Source: Prevotella sp.
Lineage (GTDB): Bacteria > Bacteroidota > Bacteroidia > Bacteroidales > Bacteroidaceae
Assembly: GCA_017449675.1 (NCBI GenBank)
Contig: JAFTFG010000022.1
Span: 22,984-86,983, forward strand
Length of the DNA: 64,000 bases
Reading direction: 5' to 3'
Part shown: piece after piece, positions 34,288-43,836 of the stretch
Numbering within the stretch: the first letter of the stretch is position 1
Layout of the letters: every line of letters begins with the position of its first letter
Made by a program: the position numbers and the translations under genes
The notes under the pieces: model-generated
Told to the model about the DNA's origin: nothing
The model's input: the letters and a program-made list of their open reading frames with translations, nothing else
The model's database searches: none

Positions 34288-36906
34288 ATGAAACTGACTA
34301 AAATATTTTCCGGAATCATGGTGCTCCTGATGGGAGCCGCCATGCTGACCGCATGCAGCGACAAGGACGACTACTATGTCAATACCGGTACGCTGTTGAC
34401 GGACGGCTCTGTCGTAACGGGATCTTCAGATGTGACGGCAACGACGGCCACCTTTCATGGTTCAGTGACAGGTCTTGAGAACATAAACCCTGCTTCCTAT
34501 GCTACAGGCTTCAAATACGGTTTTTCTCAGAATGCCCTGACCGAGACGGCTACCTCTGTTTCCGCAGCAGAGTTCTCAGCATCTCTTTCTGGCTTGTTGA
34601 ATAATCAGGTTATCTACTATCAGGCTTATGTCACCCTGCAGGGCAAACTGACCTATACGGGTGAAGTGAAGTCGTTGATAACAACAGATGCTACGGCTAC
34701 GACAGGAGATGCTACAGATATTGATTTTGCCGCTGCTACTATCGCTGGATCTATCAGTAAGTATCCAGAGAATGCTACGGCAGGTATCGTTATCTCTACA
34801 ACAAATGACGAGGAGACTGTACGCGCAGGTTTGCGTCTCGCAAATGCCAGTCTGGAAGACAACTATGCCATTGCCAAGACAGGTCTGTTGTCTTCAACCA
34901 CTTACTACTATGCCGCTTATCTGGACTTAGGTCCTGGTGTGGTGTATGGTGAGGTGAAGGAGTTTACCACAGAAACTCTCAACTATGATGCTGATGAGGA
35001 CTTTGTAGACCTAGGTCTTTCTGTAAAGTGGGCTAAGTGCAATATCGGTGCTCGCACAGAGACAGAGGTCGGTGGCTTGTTTGCCTTTGGTGACCTGACT
35101 GGTACGAATCCCAGTATTGATCCTGCCGACTATGCTTCAGTAGACACCTACAAGACAGTCAATGACCTGGCTTATCAGGCAACAGGTGGAATAGCCACCT
35201 TGCCTACTGCCGATCTCTTTGAGGAACTTTTCCGTCTCTGCAAAACGGAGTGGATGGAAGCAGATGGTGTTTCTGGCTATTTAGTAACAGCGAAGAATGG
35301 TAATTCCATCTTCTTACCTGCTACCGGTAAGCGTGTGGGCAGTGATATCACAGAAGAGGGTATACATGGTTTCTACCTGACAGGTACGGTAAATGCCACC
35401 AACAAGGAATTTGCTGTAGACTACGAGTTCACTGCTTCTGCAAAAGCCCGTTCAACGCGTGCCACCTATGAGGCACTTGCCGTACGCCCAGTAACTGTTG
35501 CACGTAACGTGAAGTTCGACAAGTCGTTCCTGTATCAGAAATGGTATCTTGACAATGGACAGGATGGCAAACAACATGTCTATGAAGGACCGTTCACTCA
35601 GTGGGGTGTCCATGACACATGGGGTACTATCCAGAACAACGAGCCCAATCCTTATGAGTCTGTCCATTGGGAGATGGGTAAGGATAACGGCTGGATTGGC
35701 TATACTTATGGTGTGGACTATGGTTATATGGAGTTCAAGGAAGATGGTAAAGTATTCATTCATCGCTTGACGGACGATGGTCAGGCTACAGATGAGGAAG
35801 GTACCTTCACTATTGATGAGACAAACAAAACGGTAACCATTGACATCAATATCCTCTGTGCCAATACTTGGATTGGAACTAAGAGCGGAACGCTTCACAT
35901 CCTTGCTTTGGATGAAGACGGCTTGAGAATAGCCCTACCAGCAGACAATACTTATGCATACTCACTGAATTACTATTCGCAGGCAAAGGCTGAGAAAGAT
36001 GCACTAGTTGATGTCAGTCTGATGACTGTTGGTAGTGACTGGGGACCTAACTGGGGAACAGTCGTACAGTCATTGGCACCCGAAGAATTGGAAGGTCAGC
36101 ATACGTTCACCTATGAAGGTTACAGCAATGGTGCCATGGTGACATTGATTGACTTCGTGGATATTATGAGAAGATATCCCAATACCTTCGTACGTATTGA
36201 TGAGATAAAACTGGATGGTACCGCTATTAAGTTCAACGCCAATAACTTCTGCTATGGTGACATTGAGAACAGTGGTAACTACCGTATCGAGATGTTCAAT
36301 ATCTGGGGTAAGGGTGCAGAGAACGGTCTTGTTAAGGCTTCTCCGTTCAGCAATCTGACTAATGTGGGTAGCGATCCTGCCTTCACCTTCGCCAATGAGT
36401 TGGAGATTACCTATACGATTATGTTGAATGGTCCTGAAGGCACCTACACACCGAATCTCATTACCATCAATCCAAACTGGGGTGGAACATGGGGCTTCAA
36501 CTCAGGCGCAACATTTGATATAACGTTGAATACGGAGACTGCTAAGTACGAGATATCTAAGAAGGACTTCACGATCAAGTATGAAAGCGCAGACCATGCG
36601 GCGGGCTCTATCATGACATTTGTACAAATCGATAATATCCGCAACTGGTTCCCGACCATGCATAGCACACTTAACAGTTGCAAACTCAATGGCATTAATG
36701 TTACTTTTGATGCTTCGAAAGTCGTTGACAGTAGTGAGGGTGCTGCCTATCGCCTGGAACTCTGGAACATGTATGGCACTACCAGTCAGTCAGGTTGTGG
36801 TTTTGGCACAGCAGATGCAAGTGGTGTCGTCCATGAATTAGGCTTCAGTTCTTCTATGGAATTGGATTTCACCATCAAGAGTCTCTTTGCAATCCCTGAA
36901 TTTTAA
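34288..36906 (+). CDS. Large surface lipoprotein with FISUMP-like domain and two C-terminal beta domains (PUL2)
   Basis: 872 residues with lipobox AAMLTAC and then SDKDDYY. Residues ~30-230 are two fibronectin-III-like repeats (TATTATFHGSVTGL, SSTTYYYAAYLDLGPGVVYGEVKEFTT). Residues ~232-405 resemble a FISUMP domain (DFVDLGLSVKWAKCNIGA, GNSIFLPATGKR, LAVRPV). Residues ~410-560 form a separate beta domain (FLYQKWYLDNGQDGKQHVYEG). Two related C-terminal domains follow (VDIMRRYPNTFVRIDEIKLDG..., and VQIDNIRNWFPTMHSTLNSCKLNG...), each with a YRIEMFNIWG / YRLELWNMYG strand. The C-terminal pair resembles carbohydrate-binding modules. It occupies the place of the smaller FISUMP lipoprotein in PUL1. 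Confidence 0.65.
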   Translation: MKLTKIFSGIMVLLMGAAMLTACSDKDDYYVNTGTLLTDGSVVTGSSDVTATTATFHGSVTGLENINPASYATGFKYGFSQNALTETATSVSAAEFSASLSGLLNNQVIYYQAYVTLQGKLTYTGEVKSLITTDATATTGDATDIDFAAATIAGSISKYPENATAGIVISTTNDEETVRAGLRLANASLEDNYAIAKTGLLSSTTYYYAAYLDLGPGVVYGEVKEFTTETLNYDADEDFVDLGLSVKWAKCNIGARTETEVGGLFAFGDLTGTNPSIDPADYASVDTYKTVNDLAYQATGGIATLPTADLFEELFRLCKTEWMEADGVSGYLVTAKNGNSIFLPATGKRVGSDITEEGIHGFYLTGTVNATNKEFAVDYEFTASAKARSTRATYEALAVRPVTVARNVKFDKSFLYQKWYLDNGQDGKQHVYEGPFTQWGVHDTWGTIQNNEPNPYESVHWEMGKDNGWIGYTYGVDYGYMEFKEDGKVFIHRLTDDGQATDEEGTFTIDETNKTVTIDINILCANTWIGTKSGTLHILALDEDGLRIALPADNTYAYSLNYYSQAKAEKDALVDVSLMTVGSDWGPNWGTVVQSLAPEELEGQHTFTYEGYSNGAMVTLIDFVDIMRRYPNTFVRIDEIKLDGTAIKFNANNFCYGDIENSGNYRIEMFNIWGKGAENGLVKASPFSNLTNVGSDPAFTFANELEITYTIMLNGPEGTYTPNLITINPNWGGTWGFNSGATFDITLNTETAKYEISKKDFTIKYESADHAAGSIMTFVQIDNIRNWFPTMHSTLNSCKLNGINVTFDASKVVDSSEGAAYRLELWNMYGTTSQSGCGFGTADASGVVHELGFSSSMELDFTIKSLFAIPEF

Positions 36907-36910
36907 ATAA

Positions 36911-38461
36911 ATGAAGAACATGAAAATAAAGAAATTAATGATGCTGTTGGTGGCTTTCCTTGCCACCACAGCATTCATTGCCTGTGGCGATGACAATAAT
37001 GGTAATGGAGGAGGCACGCCCATTTCAACACTAACGGTTCGTCCTACCTCTTTGGAATTTGATGCTAATGGCGGTGAGCAGGTTATCAAGGCTCAGGCTC
37101 CTGTTCAGGCAACAGCGACGAGTAGTGCCGACTGGTGTGCCGTGACAGTGGGTGAGCAATATGGTGATATCAAGATTACTCCCATGACAGTCACAGTGTC
37201 TGCCAATCCCACTACTTATGAGCGTACCGCTGTGGTGGTGATTACCGCCGGTTCTGAGACGGAGACCGTGACAATTACACAGGAAGAGGGTAATGCATCT
37301 GTTACACCCGGAACAATCACTAAGGATGCCCAGGCTATTGCCAAGGCAATGTATCCTGGATGGAACCTTGGTAACACGTTGGAGGCAACGGGAGACGGTC
37401 TTGCTGCAGAGACCTCCTGGCAACCTACAAAGACCACTCAGGAAATCATTGATGCCGTTAAGGCTGCTGGTTTCAAGGCTGTCCGCATCCCATGCTCCTG
37501 GGATATACATTCTGATGGTAGTGGTACGATAGATGCCGCATGGATGGCTCGCGTCAAACAAGTAGTAAAATACTGTGTGGGCATCGGTCTTTATGTCGTG
37601 CTTAATGACCATTGGGATAACGGTTGGATTGAGGTACAGGGCTTCAGCAAGTCTTCATCTTCCTATCAGGCTGTTGATGAGGCTACTATTACAGCGAAGA
37701 TTGACCGTTTGAAGGATCTGTGGACACAGATCGCCACAGAGTTCAAGGACTATGATGAGCATCTACTCTTTGCAGGTCTGAACGAACCCTTCCAAGAGTA
37801 TAATCTGTTCAATGGTCGTCACGAAGAACTTACTCCTATCTTGATCCGTTATAATGCGGCATTCGTAGAGGCTGTACGTGCCACAGGTGGCAATAATGCT
37901 CAGCGTACTTTGGTCGTACAGGGTCCAAGTACCAGTATCAACTCTTCAGTACAGTATATGCCTGCAAATACCCTGCCTGAGGCAGCAGGCAAACTGATGG
38001 TGGAAGTCCACTATTACGATCCGGGACAGTTCTGTGGAACCTTTGATGCCAGTGGTGCTAATGCCTACTATTATTGGGGTGTAGCCAATCATGGCATCAA
38101 CCATAATCCTACCTATGGGGAAGAGGATTATATGAATGCTCAGTTCGCTAAGTTGAAGACAACCTATACTTCACAGGGCTATCCTGTTATTATCGGTGAG
38201 TATGCCGGCTTGCAGCGTACACTGCCTAACGATGACCAAACCAAGCATGATGCATCGGTGAAGTTCTTCTACCAGTGTGTCAACGAGTACGCAACCAACA
38301 ATGGTATCGTGGCCTTCACATGGGATACGAATGATACTAATGGCTTAAATGGTGAGAGTGGTTCTTCAACTATCATCGACCGCGCCAATAAGTCTGTCAT
38401 AGGAATCAATGCCATGACAGGAATTCTGGCTGGTGCACAAGCAGGCTCATGGCCTTACTAA
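36911..38461 (+). CDS. BACON-domain GH5 family glycoside hydrolase lipoprotein (PUL2)
   Basis: 516 residues with a lipoprotein signal (LATTAFIAC) followed by GDDNNGNGGG, an acidic surface-export pattern. Residues ~38-132 are a BACON domain (LTVRPTSLEFDANGGEQ, SSADWCAV, VVITAGSETETVTITQ). The GH5 barrel spans ~140-510: PGWNLGNTLEA, RIPCSWDIH, NDHWDNGW, the acid/base Glu ~292 in AGLNEP, and the nucleophile Glu ~430 in VIIGEYAG. Such enzymes are endo-beta-glucanases, xyloglucanases or mannanases; I cannot separate these by eye. The start could also be the in-frame ATG at 36920. It ends PUL2 and is followed by a strong hairpin. Confidence 0.85.
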   Translation: MKNMKIKKLMMLLVAFLATTAFIACGDDNNGNGGGTPISTLTVRPTSLEFDANGGEQVIKAQAPVQATATSSADWCAVTVGEQYGDIKITPMTVTVSANPTTYERTAVVVITAGSETETVTITQEEGNASVTPGTITKDAQAIAKAMYPGWNLGNTLEATGDGLAAETSWQPTKTTQEIIDAVKAAGFKAVRIPCSWDIHSDGSGTIDAAWMARVKQVVKYCVGIGLYVVLNDHWDNGWIEVQGFSKSSSSYQAVDEATITAKIDRLKDLWTQIATEFKDYDEHLLFAGLNEPFQEYNLFNGRHEELTPILIRYNAAFVEAVRATGGNNAQRTLVVQGPSTSINSSVQYMPANTLPEAAGKLMVEVHYYDPGQFCGTFDASGANAYYYWGVANHGINHNPTYGEEDYMNAQFAKLKTTYTSQGYPVIIGEYAGLQRTLPNDDQTKHDASVKFFYQCVNEYATNNGIVAFTWDTNDTNGLNGESGSSTIIDRANKSVIGINAMTGILAGAQAGSWPY

Positions 38462-38490
38462 AGATAGATTCTATAAATATAATGAAATGC

Positions 38491-38520
38491 AACTGAGTCC
38501 ACCTTGAAGTGGACTCAGTT
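38491..38520 (+). terminator. Hairpin after PUL2
   Basis: AACTGAGTCCAC-CTTGAA-GTGGACTCAGTT is a perfect 12-bp stem with a 6-nt loop, 30 nt after the GH5 stop. No T-run follows, so it may be a weak or bidirectional terminator or an mRNA stabiliser. The remaining 38521-38653 contains no gene. Confidence 0.7.
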
Positions 38521-38653
38521 AAGTATGTTCATACCATCAGAGAGGTGTGTTGACGGGCCTGTTTCATCCAGAAATGTGCTGCGCTTTTGTGTTTTTATAG
38601 GAGGAATTCCAAGAAAAAGCAAGAAAACATCAAAAAATGTCAATAAAAGGCAA

Positions 38654-38682
38654 TTGTAATTTATAAAAAAGTATTATTTTTG
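38654..38682 (+). promoter_or_regulatory. Promoter of PUL3
   Basis: TTG (38654-38656), 18 nt, then TATTTTTG (38675-38682) fits the Bacteroidetes promoter pattern. It lies ~72 nt before the susC start at 38755 and overlaps the longer open frame that begins at 38680, which supports the downstream start. Confidence 0.6.
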
Positions 38683-38754
38683 CAAACTGAAATGTTACGA
38701 TTACTCAAGCCTAGAAATAACACTATTAACATAAAACTAAAATGTAACCCTAGT

Positions 38755-41700
38755 ATGAATCAAAAGATCAGAAAGACTGTGCTGTTGATGGGTGCATGCC
38801 TATTGGGTATGTATTCCATGCAGGCGTATGCCGGGAGGGGTGAGTCTCCTCTACCAGCCGTTCAACAGACGAAGAAGATTACTGGTACCGTCAGTGACGC
38901 ACAAGGTCCTGTCATCGGTGCGAGTGTAGTTGTGAAAGGTACTTCGAACGGTGTTGCCACCGACTTCGACGGTAACTTTACGCTGAGTGTCAGTCAAGGT
39001 CAGACCTTGGTGGTTTCCTATATCGGATATATCACCAAGGAAATCAAGATTGACAGCCGTAACCAATACAATATTGTCATCGAGGAAGACAAGAAGATGC
39101 TCGATGAGGTGGTTGTCGTAGGTTATGGTACGATGAAGAAGAGTGATATCTCAGGCTCTTCAGTATCACTGGGTGAGAATGCCGTGAAGGGATCCATCAT
39201 CACGTCGCTCGACCAGTCGCTGCAAGGACGTGCAGCCGGTGTGACGGCCGTATCGACCTCCGGTGCTCCTGGTTCTTCGTCCAGTATCCGTGTTCGTGGT
39301 ACCGCTACCATCAACGCCAATGCGGAACCGTTGTATGTGATCGACGGTGTGCCCATCCAGAGCAGTGGCTCTTCCGGTGCCGACTATGGTCTGGGTGACG
39401 CACTGGGTAACGGTAAGGTGTCCACCATCTCTCCCTTGTCAACGATTGATCCTTCTGATATCGTGAGCATGGAGATTCTGAAAGATGCCTCTGCTACCGC
39501 CATCTATGGTGCCCAGGGTGCTAACGGTGTCGTACTGATTACCACCAAGCGCGGTAAGGCCGGTGATGCGAAGTTCAACTATAATGGTATGTTGGCCATC
39601 AACCGTCAGGCTAAGCGTCTTGACCTGATGAACCTCCGTGAGTATGCGGAATACTATAATTCCTATGCAGCGGTAGGTGAGGCTCAGTATACGGGTGCCC
39701 TCTCTGATCCCTCTTTGTTGGGTAAGGGTACCAACTGGCAGGATGCCGTCTTCCAGACTGCTCTCCAGCACTCTCATCAGATCAGTGCACAGGGTGGTTC
39801 TGACAAGATGCAATATTATGTCAGCGGTAGTTACATGGACCAGCAAGGTACCATCATTGGTTCTGAGTTCAAGCGTATGTCATTCCGCGCCAACTTGGAT
39901 GCCCAGTTGAAGAAATGGTTGAAGATGAGTGTGAGTGTGACATATTCCGATACCAAGGATGACCTGAAACTGGCTGACTCTGACGAGGGTCTGATTGGTT
40001 ATTCACTGACCACCATCCCCTCTATACCTATTTATAATGTAGACGGCAGTTATTCTTCCGTGTCACAGGAGGGCTATACCAACCCGAACCCCATCGCCAT
40101 GGCTATGATGGATGACATCCTGCTGAAGCGTCAGAAACTGAACGGTAACGTGTTCTTTGAGGTGACTCCTATCGAGAACCTGGTATGGCACACCGAACTT
40201 GGTTTCGACTTCGGATGGAACAAGGGTGAGACCTACGAGCCGATGGTTGACCTCGGCACTTGGAAACGTGCCAGCAATGAGAGCCGCATCCAGAAGAATA
40301 GCAGCACGTTCTGGCAGTTGAAGAACTACCTGACCTATAGTCGTACCTTCGGTAAGCACTCTGCTACGGCCATGATCGGTCAGGAGTGCTGGGAGTCGAA
40401 GTATGACTTCACCTCTGTTTATAATACCGGTCTGCCTTCAGATGCCGTTCACAACCCTGCACTGGGTACCGGTACACCGCAGATCAACGCCGGCTTCGGC
40501 AGTAGTTCGATGGCTTCGTTCTTCACCCGTTGGACCTATAGTTATGACAACCGTTATAATGCCACCTACACCTATCGTTACGATGGTAGTTCCAACTTCG
40601 GTCCCAACAAGCGATGGGCAGGCTTCCACTCTTTTGCCGCTTCTTGGCGCTTCTCTAATGAGAAATTCATTGAGAAATGGGCAGGTAAGTGGCTGAGCAA
40701 CGGTAAACTCCGTATCGGTTGGGGTCAAACAGGTAATGCCGGTATCGGTGGTTATAAGTGGGGCTCTCCGCTGTCTCGTATGGAGACCGCCCTGGGTATG
40801 AGTTACCGTCCTGCACAGATTGCCAACAAGGATATCAAATGGGAGAGTCAGGAACAGTGGAACATCGGTTTGGACCTCGGTTTCCTCAACGATCGTATCA
40901 ACCTTACCATCGACTGGTATAACAAGGAGTCTAAGGATATGTTGATGCAGTTGCAACTCCCCTCTTATATGGGAACCAGCGGTAACGGCTCATCAGCCCT
41001 TGCAGCACCTTGGGGTAACTACGGACATATCCGTAACACCGGTATTGAGATTGCTTTGAACACCCATCCGCTTATCGGTAAGTTCCAGTGGGACTCTGAG
41101 ATTCAGTTCTCTATCAACAAGAATAAACTGGTGGACCTCTCCGACGGTTCCAGTACGGCCCAGTTGATCGGTTATGGTCAGTGGACGGACGTGGTAAGCC
41201 GTACCTTGGTAGGTGAGAGCCTCTTCAACTTCTACGGCTATGTAACAGATGGTGTCTATACCTCTCTGGAGGATATCGAGAAATCACCGAAGCCCAGTGC
41301 TTATCCTTCCAACGGTGTCTTCACCAAGAACTCTACCGTCTATGTTGGTGATATCAAATACAAGGACCTGAACGGTGACGGCATCATCGACGAGAACGAC
41401 CGTACCAATATCGGTTCTCCACTGCCGAAGTGGACCTTCGGATGGAACAACACCTTCCGCTGGAAGGACTTCGACCTGAATATCTTCATCAACGGTTCTA
41501 TCGGTAATAAGGTAGGTAACTATCTGAAGATGAAGATGACGCATATGAACTCTACATGGACCAACCAACTGGTGGATGTCAACAACCGCGCGATCCTGGA
41601 GCCGATAGATCCTACTAAGGACTATTCTGGCGGTATCGACCGTGGTGACGGACAGTTGATCTACAACTGGTATGATGATATCACGAACGTGCAACTGAAG

Positions 41701-42027
41701 AATCCTGACACTCGCATGCCTCGTGCCTCTATCAACGACCCGAACGACAACGACCGCTGGAGCGACCGTTATATCGAAGACGGATCATACGTTCGTCTGA
41801 AGAATATCGCACTGGGCTATAACTTCCCCAAGAAGTGGATCCGCAAATGGGGACTGGAGAGCCTGCGTATCTATGCTAACATTCAGAACCTGCTGACCAT
41901 CACCGGTTATGACGGATATGATCCTGAAATCGGTGCCAGCACACAGAGTGCCAACGTGATGGGTCTGGATAATGCCCGTTATCCTTCTCCTACCACCTAC
42001 TCATTCGGTCTTAACGTATCATTCTAA
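38755..42027 (+). CDS. susC: SusC/RagA family TonB-dependent transporter (PUL3)
   Basis: 1090 residues from ATG 38755. The frame is open from 38680, but that start would overlap the promoter and put 25 residues before the signal peptide MNQKIRKTVLLMGACLLGMY. Domains are a carboxypeptidase-regulatory-like domain (ITGTVSDAQGPVIGASVVVKG), TonB-box region (MLDEVVVVGYG), plug (SIRVRGTATINANAEPLYVIDG, ASATAIYGAQGANGVVLITTK) and barrel ending YSFGLNVSF. Fifty-six nt (38873-38928) are identical to PUL2 susC. The rest of the plug and barrel are only distantly related to the other two, suggesting a different ligand. Confidence 0.95.
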   Translation: MNQKIRKTVLLMGACLLGMYSMQAYAGRGESPLPAVQQTKKITGTVSDAQGPVIGASVVVKGTSNGVATDFDGNFTLSVSQGQTLVVSYIGYITKEIKIDSRNQYNIVIEEDKKMLDEVVVVGYGTMKKSDISGSSVSLGENAVKGSIITSLDQSLQGRAAGVTAVSTSGAPGSSSSIRVRGTATINANAEPLYVIDGVPIQSSGSSGADYGLGDALGNGKVSTISPLSTIDPSDIVSMEILKDASATAIYGAQGANGVVLITTKRGKAGDAKFNYNGMLAINRQAKRLDLMNLREYAEYYNSYAAVGEAQYTGALSDPSLLGKGTNWQDAVFQTALQHSHQISAQGGSDKMQYYVSGSYMDQQGTIIGSEFKRMSFRANLDAQLKKWLKMSVSVTYSDTKDDLKLADSDEGLIGYSLTTIPSIPIYNVDGSYSSVSQEGYTNPNPIAMAMMDDILLKRQKLNGNVFFEVTPIENLVWHTELGFDFGWNKGETYEPMVDLGTWKRASNESRIQKNSSTFWQLKNYLTYSRTFGKHSATAMIGQECWESKYDFTSVYNTGLPSDAVHNPALGTGTPQINAGFGSSSMASFFTRWTYSYDNRYNATYTYRYDGSSNFGPNKRWAGFHSFAASWRFSNEKFIEKWAGKWLSNGKLRIGWGQTGNAGIGGYKWGSPLSRMETALGMSYRPAQIANKDIKWESQEQWNIGLDLGFLNDRINLTIDWYNKESKDMLMQLQLPSYMGTSGNGSSALAAPWGNYGHIRNTGIEIALNTHPLIGKFQWDSEIQFSINKNKLVDLSDGSSTAQLIGYGQWTDVVSRTLVGESLFNFYGYVTDGVYTSLEDIEKSPKPSAYPSNGVFTKNSTVYVGDIKYKDLNGDGIIDENDRTNIGSPLPKWTFGWNNTFRWKDFDLNIFINGSIGNKVGNYLKMKMTHMNSTWTNQLVDVNNRAILEPIDPTKDYSGGIDRGDGQLIYNWYDDITNVQLKNPDTRMPRASINDPNDNDRWSDRYIEDGSYVRLKNIALGYNFPKKWIRKWGLESLRIYANIQNLLTITGYDGYDPEIGASTQSANVMGLDNARYPSPTTYSFGLNVSF

Positions 42028-42045
42028 TCTTAAAGAGTTCAAATT

Positions 42046-43812
42046 ATGAAACTATCAAATATCAAATACATGTCTGTTGCAGCGTTGTTCGGCCTGGCAG
42101 TTACTTCCTGCTCGGAATTCTTGGAGAAGCCGAATGAAGACGGATACAACGTTGACAACTATTACCAGACAGACGATCAGTGCTACTCTGGTGTCAACTA
42201 TCTGTATAACTCACCCTGGTATGACTTCCAGCGCGGATTCATCAAGGTCGGTGAGGTACTCTCGGGTAACTACTATTGGGGATCTTCTCCTTATATGAAC
42301 TTCTCCGTGAACGGTTCCGACCAGGACTTGGTGAACATGTCCTACTCACTATGGGCTGTCATCGGTCACGCCAATACCGTATACGACAATCTGAAAGGGG
42401 CTTCTGCCTCGCAGGCCGCCATCAACCAGTGTATGGGTGAGTGCCTGACATGGAAGGCTTTCGCTTATTTCTTCCTGGTGCGCTCTTTCGGTGATGTACC
42501 CATCATCCACAGCACTGCCGAGGAGATGTCATCTGGTGCTTATAGCACGACCTTGAAGGTGAAACGCTCAGATGTCTACGAGTATATCATCATGACACTG
42601 GAGAAAGCGATGGAACTCCTGATGAAGGAGGCTCCGCAGGCTGGACGTATCGACTACTACTGCGCTGAGGCCCTGTTGGCAAAGGTATACCTGACCAAGG
42701 CCGGTGTGACAGGCACCCTGAATGCCGGCGACCTCTCCAAGGCTGCTGCCTATGCCAAGGATGTCATCGATAATTCTGGACGTTCTCTCTTGGAGAACTA
42801 TGCTGATGTATGGAAACTGACGGAGGGACTGAGTTCTGAGAGTATGATCGCATGGCGCTGGACAGTGGGTGCTAACTGGACCAGTCAGAATACCCTGCAG
42901 AGTGACCTCGCTATGGAGGGTATGGATGAGTTCGGTGACGACTGGGGCGGCTGGAACGGCCTGTCTGTAGACTTACAGGAGGCCTTCGGTATCAAGTTGC
43001 TGGAGAACCAGCCGGATGCATGGCTCAACAATATCGATACACGTCTGAAGGCTACCATGTTCCTGCCGGGCTTCACCTATGATTATCTGTGGAAAGATCA
43101 CGGCGGTTATGACTATCTGAAGTTTATCTATGACAATACATATAATGAGGCCGCTACTGGCTCCTTGCAGGCTGCAACGGGTGCCAACTGTGTGAAACAC
43201 CTCTATGGTAATACGCAAGACCATAAGGATGCGTTGAATATCGCTCCGGCTCGTATGTCATACGCTCTGCCGACTCATATCCTGCGTCTGTCTGATGTAT
43301 ACCTGATCTATGCGGAGGCTATGCTTGGTGCCGGCCGTACCACTTCCACGAATGCTGATGTGCTGGATGCTTTCTATGCCGTTCACCATCGTGCCGTGCC
43401 TACTGCCAACTATCCTGCCAGCGTCTCTTGGGAGGATATCTGGAAAGAGCGTCGTCTGGAGTTCGCCATGGAGGGTGACCGTTGGTATGACTATGTACGT
43501 GTCAGTTACTATGATCCAGACTTCTGCGTGAAGGAACTGACCGCTCAGAAGCGTAACTCATTCTGGGGACTGGATGCTCTGTATAAAGCCTACTTCAATA
43601 CCGGATCATGGAATATCGATCCTTCGAAACAAGGCTACGACAGTTCAACGGCTGCTCCTAATGTGAATGTGATGCTACGTACAGACTCTGAGGTGTCTAA
43701 CAAGGGCTATTTCGCTCTTCCAATGTCTGCCGAGGACGTGCTCTTCAACCCGAACCTAGGTTCTAACGTAGAGGGTGAGCATGTTGATGTTCGTGCTACT
43801 TACAGTTACTAA
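42046..43812 (+). CDS. susD: SusD/RagB family surface glycan-binding lipoprotein (PUL3)
   Basis: 588 residues with lipobox GLAVTSC then SEFLEKPNEDGYNVDNYYQTDDQC. SusD features include the helical core (ECLTWKAFAYFFLVRSFGDVPIIH, AEALLAKVYLTKAGV), LRLSDVYLIYAEAML, KERRLEFAMEGDRWYDYVR and a C-terminal GYFALPMSAEDVLFNPNLG. It should pair with the SusC 18 nt upstream to bind and admit the PUL3 glycan. Confidence 0.95.
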   Translation: MKLSNIKYMSVAALFGLAVTSCSEFLEKPNEDGYNVDNYYQTDDQCYSGVNYLYNSPWYDFQRGFIKVGEVLSGNYYWGSSPYMNFSVNGSDQDLVNMSYSLWAVIGHANTVYDNLKGASASQAAINQCMGECLTWKAFAYFFLVRSFGDVPIIHSTAEEMSSGAYSTTLKVKRSDVYEYIIMTLEKAMELLMKEAPQAGRIDYYCAEALLAKVYLTKAGVTGTLNAGDLSKAAAYAKDVIDNSGRSLLENYADVWKLTEGLSSESMIAWRWTVGANWTSQNTLQSDLAMEGMDEFGDDWGGWNGLSVDLQEAFGIKLLENQPDAWLNNIDTRLKATMFLPGFTYDYLWKDHGGYDYLKFIYDNTYNEAATGSLQAATGANCVKHLYGNTQDHKDALNIAPARMSYALPTHILRLSDVYLIYAEAMLGAGRTTSTNADVLDAFYAVHHRAVPTANYPASVSWEDIWKERRLEFAMEGDRWYDYVRVSYYDPDFCVKELTAQKRNSFWGLDALYKAYFNTGSWNIDPSKQGYDSSTAAPNVNVMLRTDSEVSNKGYFALPMSAEDVLFNPNLGSNVEGEHVDVRATYSY

Positions 43813-43836
43813 TCCATCTAAAGAAAGATCAAGAAT

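Noticed and set aside
38680-38754. A longer start for the PUL3 susC at 38680.
   Set aside because: It overlaps the promoter TATTTTTG and places 25 non-signal residues before a typical SusC signal peptide shared with the other two genes.
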